Positions 45,853 to 57,846 of a stretch of DNA of 64,000 nt are shown here, piece after piece. The notes below the pieces were generated by a model. That model was not told the DNA's origin. It did not search any database and was given only the letters and a program-made list of their open reading frames with translations. A program made the translations under genes and the position numbers. How positions within the stretch are numbered: position 1 is the first letter of the stretch; every line of letters begins with the position of its first letter. The stretch is from Elephas maximus indicus (Eukaryota > Chordata > Mammalia > Proboscidea > Elephantidae), in the NCBI RefSeq assembly GCF_024166365.1, contig NC_064827.1, positions 15,603,001 through 15,667,000 on the forward strand, given 5' to 3'.

Positions 45853-46279
45853 TGAAATTGTTGCATTCATTTAAATTTGATTCTCTTAGATGGCTTCCCT
45901 TCAGTCTTCCACACCCATGAGCATTCATCTTTTGGTGTTAAGAACAGCTGTGCTAATTCTTTTATTCACATTATTCTTATATCATCTTTGTTGACTCTGC
46001 TACTTCCTCCCGTCTCTAAACATGCTGCCTGTATGCTTAACCGTTTGTTCTTCTCACTTTCCTGTTTTTTACCTTGAAGTCTAATTTGGTTTTTTTGCAT
46101 TTTTAACCCTGACCTCCAAAGATTTCCCACAAAAATAATAGGCTTTATGTGTTTATCTCATAATAATTCTTACATTCATTTGGATATATTTTTACATTTC
46201 TCTCTGTTAATTTTGTCTCTTCAATTTATGTTTTATCACTGTCACATCTAGTGTTGTCACCATCACCTAATTTGCAATA

Positions 46280-46440
46280 ACAATAATAAATATGGGTAAC
46301 AGCTATTGATCACCTCCTGTGTAGGTGTCACTGTATTCAGTTTATGTAGGTCATCTTATTTAATCTTTAGATCAACACTTTGAAGTAGATACTATTATCC
46401 TTCATAATAGATGAGTAAACTGAGGCTCTGAGAAATTAAG
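46280..46440 (+). repeat. MIR SINE
   Basis: MIR landmarks: 'tactattatccttcataat', then 'gagtaaactgaggctctgag' near 46413. Confidence 0.75.
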
Positions 46441-47391
46441 TTTTATCCATAGTTACAGTATTCAGTAACATGAAGTAGAATCTGCTAAGATGTGTTTCAG
46501 TTGATGGTGGTCAAACTGTGGAGCAGAAACAGGCTTGGTTGGACAAATTTACAAAGCTTATAGAAATTTTTTTTTTTTTATAGAAATACAGTTTTTAAAC
46601 TCTACTGCTATTCATGATATTCATCAGCAAATGTTTGTGAGAAATATTTGAATTTATCATGTGTTATTGAATCAGTTGTGTTAATGGTAAACTTCACTCA
46701 CTCTCTTGGATCAGACTATCATCAGTTTTTGAATTTTCATGAGAAATATAAGCTGAGTATCCTGACTTCCCCTATCACATAGCCGTTTGATGACTTAACA
46801 GTGGTAAACTTTTATTGTATTTTGAGCTTGGAGCTAAGATTAACTTTTTTTCTTTTTAAAACAAAAACTGCTCTCATCCACTTATTGAATACTGAATAGC
46901 TTTGGAACTTAGCTTTAGCTGCCAACTTGATAATGTTTTTTAATGAATTCAACCTGAAAGTACACGGCAGAACAGCCCTTATATGTGAAACATATGTGGT
47001 AAAGTCATTTAGTTTATAACCAGCGTTTGAATCACAAGTAATATCAAGCTGCTTTTTACGTTTCAATTGTTGTCAAAAGTTAAAATAAGATCTCTATTCC
47101 TACGCAAAATTAGCAATGGGTATACATTTGGAGCTCAAACCACAGTTCTAATAGCATTTTTCAGACCCTGAGACAAGTCCAAAGGAAATTTCCATATTTC
47201 AGAATCCCTTGCGTAATTGAGTAGCTTCCACCTAACCTTCAGTTAGAAGTGAATTAATCTGCAATTTAATGACATGATAAAACAAATATCAAGAATCTAA
47301 TAGAAGTCAATAAATGCCTTCCAAATGGTGAATATATTCAGTTAGAATCGTATGGTCATGGATTGATACTAGTATTTGACAGAACCTGTGT
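46441..47391. other. no gene recognised
   Basis: AT-rich intronic DNA, nothing recognised; the 84-residue minus-strand ORF at 46812-47066 has no known domain. Confidence 0.45.
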
Positions 47392-48394
47392 GAAAAGTCA
47401 TTTTTTTTTTATTAACTTTTATTGAGCTTCAAGTGAACGTTTACAAATCAAGTCAGTCTGTCACATATAAGTTAATATACATCTTACTCCCTACTCCCAC
47501 TTGCTCTCCCCCTAATGAGTCAGCCCTTCCAGTCTCTCCTTTCGTGAAAACTTTGGCAGCCTCCAACTCTCTCTGTCCTCCCATCCCCCCTCCAGACAGG
47601 AGATGCCAACACAGTCTCAAGTGTCCACCTGATATTATTAGCTCACTCTTCATCAGCATCTCTCTCCCACCCACTGTCCAGTCCCTTTCATGTCTGATGA
47701 ATTGTCTTCGGGGATGGTTCCCGTCCTGTGCCAACAGAAGGTTTGGGGACCATGACCGCCGGGATTCCTCTAGTCACATCCAGACCATTAAGTCTGGTCT
47801 TTTTATGAGAATTTGGGGTCTGCATCCCACTTATCTCCTGCTCCCTCAGGGGTTCTCTATTGTGCTCCCTGTCAGGGTAGTCATCGATTGTGGCCGGGCA
47901 CCAACTAATTCTTCTGTTCTCGGGATAATGTAGGTCTCTGGTTCTCTGTCTCTTGGGCTCTTAGTTGTCGTGTGACCTTGGTGTTCTTCATTCTCCTTTG
48001 CTCCAGGTGGGTTGAGACCAGTTGATGCATCTTAGATGGCTGCTTGTTAGCTTTTAAGACCCCAGACGCCACATTTCAAAGTGGGGCGCAGAATATTTTC
48101 ATAATAGAATTATTTTGCCAATTGACTTAGAAGTCCCCTTAAACCATGGTTCCCAAACCCCTGCCCTTGCTCCGCTGACCTTTGAAGTATTCAGTTTATC
48201 CCGGAAGCTTCTTTGCTTTTGGTTCAGTCCAGTCCAGTTGAGCTGACCTTCCATGTATTGAGTGTTGTCCTTCCTTCACCTAAAGCAGTTCTTTTTAGCT
48301 AATTAATCAATAAAAAACCCTCTCCCTCCCTCCCTCCCCCGCTTGTAACCACAAAAGTATGTGTTCTTCTCAGTTTATACTATTTCTCAAGATC

Positions 48395-51300
48395 TTATAA
48401 TAGTGGTCTTATACAATATTTGTCCTTTTGCCTCTGACTGATTTCGCTCAGCATAATGCCTTCCAGGTTCCTCCATGTTATGAAATGTTTCACAGATTCG
48501 TCACTGTTCTTTATGGATGCGTAGTATTCCATTGTGTGAATATACCACAATTTATTTACCCATTCATCCGTAGATGGACACCTTGGTTGCTTCCAGCTTT
48601 TTGCTATTGTAAACAGAGCTGCAATAAACATGGGTGTGCATATATCTGTTTGTGTGGAGGCTCTTGTTTCTCTAGGGTATATTCCGAGGAGTGGGATTTC
48701 TGGGTTTTATGGTAGTTCTGTTTCTAACTGTTTAAGATAATGCCAGATAGATTTCCAAAGTGGTTGTACCATTTTACATTCCCACCAGCAGTGTATAAGA
48801 GTTCCAATCTCTCCACAGCGTCTCCAACATTTATTATTTTGTGTTTTTTGGATTAATGCCCGCCTTTTTGGAGTGAGATGGAATCTCATCATAGTTTTAA
48901 TCTGCATTTCTCTAATGGCTAATGATCGAGAGCATTTTCTCATGTATCTGTTAGCTCCCTGAATATCTTCTTTAGTGAAGTGTGTGTTCATATCCTTTGC
49001 CCACTTCTTGATTGGGTTGTTTGTCTTTTTGTGGTTGAGTTTTGACAGAATCATGTAGATTTTAGAGATCAGGCGCTGGTCGGAGATGTCATAGCTGAAA
49101 ATTCTTTCCCAATCTGTAGGTGGTCTTTTTAGTCTTTTGGTGAAGTCTTTAGATGAGCATAGGTGTTTGATTTTTAGGAGCTCCCAGTTATCGGGTTTCT
49201 CTTCGTCATTTTTGGTGATGTTTTGTATTCTGTTTATGCCTTGTGTTAGGGCTCCTAGGGTTGTCCCTATTTTTTCTTCCATGATCTTTATCGTTTTAGT
49301 CTTTATATTTAGGTCTTTGATCCACTTGGAGTTAGTTTTTGTGCATGGTGTGAGGTATGGGTCCTGTTTCATTTTTTTGCAAATGGATATCCAGTTATGC
49401 CAGCACCATTTGTTAAAAAGACTATCTTTTCCCCAATTAACTGACACTGGTCCTTTGTCAAATATCAGCAGCTCATACGTGGATGGATTTATATCTGGGT
49501 TCTCAATTCTGTTCCATTGGTCTATGTGCCTGTTGTTGTACCAGTACCAGGCTGTTTTGACTACTGTGGCTTGTATAATATCTTCTGAAATCAGGTAGAG
49601 TGAGGCCTCCCACTTTCTTCTTCTTTTTCAGTAATGCTTTGCTTATCCGGGGCTTCTTTCCCTTCCATATGAAATTGGTGATTTGTTTCTCTGTCACCTT
49701 AAAAAATGACATTGGAATTTGGATCGGAAGTGCATTGTATGTATAGATGGCTTTTGGTAGAATAGACATTTTTGCTATGTTAAGTCTTCCTATCCATGAG
49801 CAAGGTATGTTTTTCCACTTAAGTAAGTCCTTTTGAATTTCTTGTTGTAGAGTTTTGTAGTTTTCTTTGTATAGGTCTTTTACATCCTTGGTAAAATTTA
49901 TTCCTAGGTATTTTATCTTCTTGGGGGCTACTGTGAATGGTATTGATTTGGTTATTTCCTCTTCGATGTTCTTTTTGTTGATATAGAGGAATCCAAGTGA
50001 TTTTTGTATGTTTATTTTATTACCTGAGACTCTGCCAAACTCTTAGTTTCAGTAGTTTTCTGGAGGATTCCTTAGGGTTTTCTGTGTATAAGATCATGTC
50101 ATCTGCAAATAGAGATAATTTTACTTCCTCCTTGCCAATCCGGATGCCCTTTATTTCTTTGTCTAGCTTAATTGCCGTGGCTAGGACTTCTAGCACGATG
50201 TTGAATAAGAGCGGTGATAAAGGGCATCTTTGTCTGGTTCCCGTTCTCAAGGGAAATGCTTTCAGGTTCTCTCCATTTAGAGTGATGTTGGCTGTTGGCT
50301 TTGCATAGATGCCCTTTATTATGTTGAGGAATTTTCCTTCAATTCCTATTTTGGTGAGAGTTTTTATCATAAATGGGTGTTGGACTTTGTCAAATGCCTT
50401 TTCTGCATCAATTGATAAGATCATGTGGTTTTTGTGTTCTGTTTTATTTATGTGGTGGATTACATTAATGGTTTTTCTAATATTAAACCAGCCTTGCATA
50501 CCTGGTATAAGTCCCACTTGATCAGGGTGAATTATTTTTTTGATATGTTGTTGAATTCTATTGGCTAGAATTTTGTTGAGGATTTTTGCATCTATGTTCA
50601 TGAGGGATATAGGTCTGTAATTTTCTTTTTTTGTAATGTCTTTACCTGGTTTTGGTGTAAGGGAGATGGTGGCTTCATAGAATGAGTTGGGTAGTATTCC
50701 GTCATTTTCTATGCTTTGAAATACCTTCAGTAGTAGTGGTGTTAACTCTTCTCTGAAAGTTTGGTAGAACTCTGCAGTGAAGCCGTCCGGGCCAGGGCTT
50801 TTTTTTGTTGGGAGTTTTTTGATTACCGTTTCAATCTCTTTTTTTGTTATGGGTCTATTTAGTTGTTCTACTTCTGAATGTGTTAGTTTAGGTAGGTAGT
50901 GTTTTTCCAGGAATTCATCCATTTCTTCTAGGTTTGCAAATTTGTTCGAGTACAATTTTTCATAATAATCTGATATGATTCTTTTAATTTCATTTGGTTC
51001 TGTTGTGATGTGGTCCTTCTCATTTCTTATTCGGGTTATTTGTTTCCTTTCCTGTATTTCATTAGTCAGTCTAGCCAGTGGTTTATCAATTTTGTTAATT
51101 TGTTCAAAGAACCAGCTTTTGGCTTTGTTAATTCTTTCAATTGTTTTTCTGTTCTCTAATTCATTTAGTTCAGCTCTAATTTTTATTATTTGTTTTCTTC
51201 TGGTGCCTGATGGATTCTTTTGTTGCTCCCTTTCTGTTTGTTCAAGTTGTAGGGACAGTTCTCTGATTTTGGCTCTTTCTTCTTTTTGTATGTGTGCATT

Positions 51301-52197
51301 TATCGATATAAATTGGCCTCTGAGCACTGCTTTTGCTGTGTCCCAGAGGTTTTGATAGGAAGTATTTTCATTCTTGTTGCATTCTATGAATTTCCTTATT
51401 CCCTCCTTGATGTCTTCTATAACCCAGTCTTTTTTCAGGAGGGTATTGTTCAGTTTCCAAGTATTTGATTTCTTTTCCCTAGTTTTTCTGTTATTGATTT
51501 CTAGTTTTATTGCCTTGTGGTCTGAAAAGATGCGTTGTAATATTTCGATTTTGCACAGGTTTGTTTTGTGACCTAATATGTGGTCTATTCTAGAGAATGT
51601 TCCCTGTGCGCTAGAGAAAAAAGTATACTTTGCAGCAGTTGGGTGGAGAGTTCTGTATAAGTCAATGAGGTCAAGTTGGTTGATTGTTTTAATTAGGTCT
51701 TCCGTGTCTCTACTGAGCTTCTTACTGGATGTCCTGTCCTTCTCCGAAAGTGGTGTGTTGAAGTCACCCACTATAATTGTGGAGGTGTCTATCTCACTTT
51801 TCATTTCTGTTAAAATTTGATTTATGTATCTTGCAGCCCTGTCATTGGGTGCATAAATATTTAATATGGTTATGTCTTCCTGATCAATTTTCCCTTTTAT
51901 CATTATGTAGTGTCCTTTTTATCCTTTGTGGTGGATTTAAGTCTGAAGTCTATTTTGTCAGAAATTAATATTGCTTACTCCTCTTCTTTTTTGCTTATTG
52001 TTTGCTTGATATATTTTTTTCCATCCTTTGAGTTTTATTTTGTTTGTGTCTCTAAGTCTAAGGTGTGTCTCTTGTAGGCAGCACATAGACGGATCGTGTT
52101 TCTTTATCCAGTCCAAGATTCTCTGTCTCTTTATTGGTGCATTTAGTCCATTTACATTCATCGTAATTATAGATAAATAAGTGTTTAGTGTTGTCAT
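48395..52197 (-). pseudogene. L1 ORF2 (endonuclease-reverse transcriptase), broken
   Basis: Read from 52197 downwards. The endonuclease start has 'TMNVNGLNAPIKRQRILDW' and 'LQETHL'; a frame break lies at about 51904-51958. The longest open part is 51903-50020 (627 codons) with 'ILNIYAPND', 'IVGDFNT', 'SRIDHILG' and 'FSDHKAI' of the endonuclease, then RT motifs 'KSPGPDGF', '[18 protein letters not shown]', '[11 protein letters not shown]', and the catalytic FADD at 50098-50109. More breaks follow near 50020, 49770-49830 and 49450-49500. The C-terminal cysteine motif '[18 protein letters not shown]' is in the 49447-48707 segment. Total about 1,270 codons, the usual ORF2 length. Confidence 0.95.
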
Positions 52198-52568
52198 TTT
52201 GATGCCTTTTTATGTGTGTTGTTGACAGTTTCATTTTTCCACATGCTTTTTTGTGATGAGACGTTTTTCTTAGTAAATTGTGAGATCCTCATTTTCGTAG
52301 TGTTTGACTTTATGTTTGTTGAATCGTTACGTTTTTCTTGGCTTTTATCTCGAGTTATGGAGTTGTTATACCTCTTTGTGGTTACCTTATTATTGACCCC
52401 GATTTTTCTAAGTAAAAACCTAACTTGTATTGTTCTATGTCGCCTTGTATCACTCTCCATATGGCAGTTTTATGCCTCCTGTATTTAGTCCCTCTTTTTG
52501 ATTATTGTGATCTTTTACATATTGACTTCAGTGATTCCCTGTTGTGAGCATTTTTTTTTTAATTAATC

Positions 52569-53659
52569 TTAATTTGTTTTTGTAATTTCCCTATTTGAGT
52601 TGATATCAGGATGTTCTGTTTTGTGACCTTGTGTTGTGCTGGTATCTGATGTTACTGGTTTTCTGACCAAACTATCCTTTAGTATTTCTTGTAGCTTTGG
52701 TTTGGTTTGTGCAAATTCTCTAAACTTGTATTTATCTGTAAATATCTTAATTTCACATTCATATTTCAGAGAGAGTTTTGTTGGATATATGATCCTTGGC
52801 TGGCAGTTTTTCTCCTTCAGTGCTCTGTATCTGTCGTCCCGTTCCCTTCTTGCCTGCATGGTTTCTGCTGAGTAGTCTGAACTTATTGATTCTCCCTTGA
52901 AGGAAACCTTTCTTTTCTCCCTGGCTGCTTTTAAAATTTTCTGTTTATCTTTGGTTTTGGCGAGTTTGATGATAATATGTCTTGGTGTTTTTCTTTTTGG
53001 ATCAATCTTAAATGGGGTTCAATGAGCATCTTGGATAGATATCCTTTCGTCTTTCATGGTGTCAGGGAAGTTTTGTGTCAGGAGATCTTCAACTATTTTC
53101 TCTGTGTTTTCTGTCCCCCCTCCCTGTTCTGGGACTCCAATCACACGCAAGTTATCCTTCTTGATAGAGTCCCACATGATTCTTAGGGTTTCTTCATTTT
53201 TTTTAATTCTTTTATCTGATTTTTTTTTCAGCTATGTTGGTGTTAATTCCCTGGTCCTCCAGATGTCCCAGTCTGCATTCTAATTGCTCGAGTCTGCTCC
53301 TCTGACTTCCTATTGCGTTGTCTAATTCTGTAATTTTATTGTTAATCTTTTGGATTTCTACATGCTGTCTCTATGGATTCTTGCAACTTATTTATTTTTC
53401 CACTATGTTCTTGAATAATCTTTTTGAGTTCTACTCTTTTATCAGTGTGTTCCTTGGCTTTTTCTGCAGTTTGTCTTATTTCGTTTCTGATGTCTTGAAG
53501 CATTCTGTAAATTAGTTTTTTATGTTCTGTATCTGATAATTCCAGGATTGTATCTTCATTTGGGAAAGATTTTGACTCTTTTGTTTGGGGGGTTGTAGAA
53601 GCTGTCATGGTCTGCTCCTTTATGTGGTTTGATATGGACTGCTTTCTCTGAGCCATCAC
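52569..53659 (-). pseudogene. L1 ORF1 (RNA-binding chaperone), broken
   Basis: Starts at 53659 (MMAQRKQSISNH), with a charged coiled-coil-like stretch rich in E/K ('KAKEHTDKRVELKKIIQEH') to about 53342, then frame changes, an RRM-like middle ('RVIGVPEQ' recognisable in another frame near 53150), and the C-terminal domain at 52859-52569 ('MQARRERDDRYRALKEKN', ending after 'REITKTN'). About 360 codons if continuous, normal for ORF1. Frames are disrupted around 53340-53300 and in 52860-53060. Confidence 0.85.
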
Positions 53660-54149
53660 TGGGAAACTAGTTTTTCCAGAAAATCTGGTAAAAAAAAATG
53701 CAGTCAGATCCCTATCAGAACTGCCTTTGGATTATAACCGCCACCTTGTTCCCTGTAAGGATGAAAGTCTGAGATTTGGATCATATATGCTTGGCTGTAG
53801 CTGGTTCTGTGTTTTTAGTCCAATTAGGGGTAGATTTTTGGTCCCTGGGTTTTTTGTTTCCTTCTCTCAGGTCGGAAGAGAGGGTTAGGAAAAGACCAAA
53901 AGAAAAAGAAAAGGGGGGGGGGCGGGAAGCAAAGCCGCCGCGGAGCTGGAGCCATTCTCCCTCTGGCTCAGGAAATTCCAATGTTAATGAAGCCGCCTGG
54001 GGAGGGTGGGTGAGGGATCAGAGAGATAGGAGAGTAGCACCTCAGAATATAGCCAGAGTTGCTTGTCTTGCTTGGAATGATTATTTTATCTGAGATTCCC
54101 GAGGAGGGGTGTGTTGCCTATGTGTGCTGGCTGTGTGGAGATTGCCCCT

Positions 54150-54870
54150 GGGGATCTGGCCCACTGAAGCTGCGGTCAGATCCTCTGCTGCCAGTCCCAC
54201 GCCCAATGTCAAGGTTCCCCTGCTGGGAGGGTGGTCTCCCGACTCCAAAGTCAGTCGCTGCCTCCTGGGGACTTCTTGTCCCGCCAGCCGCGTCACCACG
54301 CTGCCCCCGTGAACTGGCTGGGCCCCCTCCCGGGGTTAGTTCAGGGGAGTGGAGCAGCTCTCTGTGCTTGCGCAGTGACAGTGCCCAGTCAAATGCTCGG
54401 TGGCAAGATTCCCCGGCTGGGACGCTGCCCTCCCGGCTCCAAAATCAGTCGCTGCCTCCCGGGGACTTCTCCTCCCGCCCGCCGCATAGTCGCGCCACTT
54501 CCGCGGACTGGTTGGGCCCCCTCCCGGGGTTAGTTCAGGGGAGTGGAGCAGCTCTCCGTGCTTGTTCCGTGACAGCACCTAGTCAAAAGCCCGGCGGCAA
54601 GATTCCCCGGCTGGGACGCTACTCTCCCAGCTCCAAGACCAGTCACTTCCTCCCGGGAACTTCTCCCACCGGCTGCGTCGCCACGCCGCCCCTGCGGACG
54701 GGCTGGGCCCGCTCCCGGGGTGAGTTCAGGGGGGTAGGGCTGCGCCCCTTGTTTGCGCCGTCAGCTCCCCTGGGCTCTGCCCTAAATCGGGCGCCAAAGG
54801 TTACCTGACGGGGATGCTGGCTCCAGGCTCCGAAAACAATCGCTGCTTCCCCGTATTTGTTCGTTTTCCA
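54150..54870 (-). repeat. tandem ~192 bp monomers in the L1 5'UTR
   Basis: The landmark 'g(c/t)tgggccc' followed by 'cccggggt.agttcagggg' recurs at 54317, 54511 and 54702, spacings 194 and 191 bp. The companion 'cagtcgctgcctcc(c/t)ggggac' part recurs in step, with partial units at both ends. About 3.5 units, CpG-rich. Confidence 0.9.
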
Positions 54871-54983
54871 TCTCTAAATCTGTGTTAGTTGTTCAGGGTT
54901 CGTAGATTGTTATGTATGTGATCGATTCACTTGTTTTTCCGAGTCTTTGTTGGAAGAGGGATCCGAGGTAGCGTCTACCTAGT

Positions 54984-54997
54984 CCGCCATCTTGGCC
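54984..54997 (-). promoter_or_regulatory. YY1-type site at the L1 5' end
   Basis: Reads 'caagatggcgg' on the minus strand within the first ~20 bp of the element. YY1 positions the transcription start in human L1; the preserved site supports a complete 5' end. Confidence 0.7.
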
Positions 54998-55018
54998 CCG
55001 CCACCGAAAAGTCATTTT

Positions 55019-56499
55019 CAAATGTAAAATATGTAAGGTTTCATTACAAACTAGCATTAACGGATGAAATTTTGTATTCAATTTTATGGTAGGGAACACT
55101 AACTTTGAACCTCAACTAAGCAAAAATGTTACCCTTATAAAAAAGAGTTCCATTCTCTTTAGACCTGTATTATCAAAAAATTATACTCAGTTGTCATTAC
55201 AATTATATTTAGAATTTTGTCACAAAAATTTATGGAAATTTATTTTCTTTCTTATTAATTACCTACATAATCTTGATTTTGCCTGTAGGCCTGTAAAGCC
55301 TAAAATATTTATTACTTTTTTAATATTTTCAAGCACATGGCGGAAAAAATTTACTGACCCTTTTTTTTTTTGTCCTACATCATAAAGTCCAAAATAAGAA
55401 GCCTTGCATTTAAGATCTTTTAATCTATAGAACTGTACTTCATTGCTTCTCTGGTATTATTTCTTCATTCTTGTTCTACACAAACCCTGGTTTAACCAAA
55501 CTCTTCCTTTGGAATAGTCATAGAAAAGTGGCAAAATTTTCAGACTAACTGTATGTAAAGGATGAGTGAGCATGAATAATTTAAGTGACTGATTTCTAAC
55601 TTAGATGACTGGCTGGATCCACCAAGTTTATGAAAGAAGATAGGAATATCTGGATTTGGTTTCAGGTGTTGGAGATCATGGTTGAAATTTAGGGACAGAG
55701 TGAAAGGGCCCTAAAAGGAAAATGCTCTCTAGATTATGTGCAGTTACCAGCAAAAAAGAGCTAGAGTTTGTTTTAAATGGTGTGAGGAATACTCTTTTTT
55801 GTAGTGGTCTCATTAAAAACCCAATAAGGTAAGTACTTCAGCTGCATTTTATTTTTCCTGCTCGGCTCTTCTGGACAGTCAGTAGGCTTATTTTGGTATA
55901 GAAATTCTAATTCTTACATGCAGTGGCAGTAAATAAGTTATGGTTGCCAATTTTAGAAATAAAATTTTAGCTACTCACGTAGTTACATTCTGAAATGAAG
56001 AACACTGTAAAACAAAGTATCTCTTAAAGTTTAGGTTAGTACTTTATGTGTGATAATCCTCTCCATAGTAGATATTTTTATTAGATCTCTGATATATATG
56101 ACTGGAAGAAAAGGGATGGATTATGGGAGATTACAAAATATGTGCAGAATAATATAATCAAAAAAAAACTTATTTAATTTTTCTCTGGATATTACCTTCT
56201 GGCATTATAAAACTGTCAGTTGCAGATTTGATTTAGAAAAGTTTACGACTGAGTTGAAATGAGTTCTCATAGAGGAGCATGGATCTCTGTTGAACTGTTC
56301 CACGTTAACTGATCACTAACCCAGTGGCTACCTTGTGTACTATACTGCTAGAAACCGAAAAGCGTAGACAAAGTTATCCTTGCCCTCAAGTTGAAGAGAT
56401 AAAATGCATGCACATTAGTAACCAGTTTTAACACCTTGTGTTTCCTTCCACTTCTCCACGGTCATGTTAATATATTGTTGTTAGTTATTTTCTCCTAAG
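55019..56499. other. no gene recognised
   Basis: AT-rich intronic DNA with no recognised repeat, exon or RNA. The 99-residue ORF at 55086-55385 has no known domain. Confidence 0.45.
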
Positions 56500-56965
56500 T
56501 AGGATTGCTGTGGCAAAGGGTATATGTGTATTCGTTTTAATAAATGTTGCCAAATTACTTTTCAGAAAAATTCTGTCAGTTCCCAGTGTCACTGTAAGTG
56601 TTCTTAGGATTCCTGTTGATAGACATTTATGCCTATATCAGATTGGTGAAAATGGTCATTTTAATGCCCATTTTTGGAAACCCCATGGCACAGTGGTTAA
56701 GAGCTACAGCTGCTAACCAAAAGATTGGCAGTTCGAATCCACCAGCCACCCCTTGGAAACCCCATGGGGTAGTTCTGCTCTGTCCTATAGGGTCACTATG
56801 AGTCGGAATCAGCTCAACAGCAGTGGGTTTGTTTTTTGTTTGTTTCATTGCAGTGAAGTTTGGCATCTTTTCATTTTTTTTTTTTTTTTTGGTTGTTTGC
56901 ACTTCTTCATCTCCCGGTTGCCCATTTTTATCCATTTTTCAATAGGATTGTCTTTTGTGTGAGCT
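56500..56965 (-). mobile_element. old L1 fragment, split by a SINE
   Basis: Minus-strand old-L1 sequence ('aggattgctgtggcaaaggg' near 56502; 'ccatttttcaataggattg' near 56932) on both sides of the AfroSINE at 56675-56846. Confidence 0.6.
56675..56846 (+). mobile_element. AfroSINE (short form)
   Basis: Complete, with intact B box 'gttcgaatc' near 56732 and a T/G tail. Inserted in the old L1. Confidence 0.95.
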
Positions 56966-57084
56966 CTTTACTATTAATGGTGAATATTAACTATTAATGA
57001 TAATTGTTGTCCATAAGTATTTCAAATACCTAATATGGATGGTATGGTCATCACACTGTTTATTTTTTTCTTATCTAAACTTTA

Positions 57085-57235
57085 AACATTGTTTATATTC
57101 TGTCATATGTTTCCCACAAACCTAGAATGTTTGTTCCATGTTTGCTTGCTTGTCCTCTTCCCTGTAGCGCCAATGCCAAGAGCATTTTCTTAACACATGG
57201 CAGGCGGTCACATGTTAAAAGAATAACTGAGCATA
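57085..57235 (+). mobile_element. L2 LINE 3' end (old)
   Basis: L2-like end: 'cctagaatgtttgttccatg' near 57121, 'cctgtagcgccaatgcc', 'acacatggcaggcggtc', and a diverged 'aagaataactga'. Confidence 0.55.
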
Positions 57236-57327
57236 CCGTTCTTTAACCCTGATAAAGGATATCCTGTCTAGGTATGGGATTCTTACATGGAGGTTCTTTT
57301 TTTTTTTTTTTTTTAGCCATAGGGTGT

Positions 57328-57846
57328 TGTTAAGGATTGACTTTTGTCCCCCAAAAATGTGTCTCTACTTGGCTAGGCCATAATTCCCAGTATTGTGTGA
57401 TTGTCCACCATTTTGTCATGTGATACGATTTTCCTGTGTTGTGAAGCCTACGTCTTGATGTTAATGAGGCAGGATTAGAGGCAGTATGTTAATGAGGCAG
57501 GACTCAATCTATAAGATTAGACTGTATCTCGAGTCAGTCTCTTTTGAGATATAAAAGAGAGAAGTGAACAGAGAGACAGTAGGACCTCATACCACCAAGA
57601 AAGCGGCACCAGGAGCAGAGCGAATCCTTTGGACCTGGGGTTCCTGTGCTGAGAAGCTCCTAGACCCAGGGAAGATTGAAGACAAGGACTCTTCCCCAGA
57701 ACTGACAGAGAAAGAAAGCCTCCCGCTAGAGCTGGCACCTTGAATTCGGACTTACAGCTTCCTGAACTGTGAGAGAATAAACTTCTGTTTGTTAAAGCCA
57801 TCTACTTGTGATATATCTGTTACAGCAGCACTAGATAACTAAGACA
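57328..57846 (+). mobile_element. MaLR-type solo LTR
   Basis: 519 bp, starting TGTTAAGG and ending AACTAAGACA, with TATA-like 'gatataaaag' near 57548 and AATAAA at 57776-57781. Clearly the same family as the LTR inside the AfroSINE at 38513. Flanks 'ggtgt' and 'aatgt' may be a decayed 5 bp duplication. No internal region remains; the ORF crossing it on the minus strand is incidental. Confidence 0.88.

Larger units (their letters stand above)
47405..55005 (-). mobile_element. full-length L1 LINE, inactive
   Basis: 7,601 bp on the minus strand with every L1 part: GC-rich 5'UTR (about 53660-55005) with tandem monomers, ORF1, ORF2, ~1 kb 3'UTR and poly-T (47401 on). A perfect 13 bp duplication 'gaaaagtcatttt' at 47392-47404 and 55006-55018 fixes both ends. 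The 5' terminus retains the 'ggccaagatggcgg' YY1-type start. ORF1 and ORF2 carry frameshifts and stops, so it cannot mobilise itself. It is antisense to RIC1. The 3'UTR closely resembles the L1 at 15495-15991. Confidence 0.97.

Noticed and set aside
50020-51903. 627-residue ORF as a functional gene
   Set aside because: It is the central part of a broken L1 ORF2; the reading frame is lost on both sides.
53776-54808. 249- and 105-residue plus-strand ORFs
   Set aside because: They lie in the GC-rich monomer 5'UTR of the antisense L1; no domain, composition artefact.
57517-57801. 94-residue minus-strand ORF
   Set aside because: It crosses a non-coding MaLR LTR in the antisense direction.
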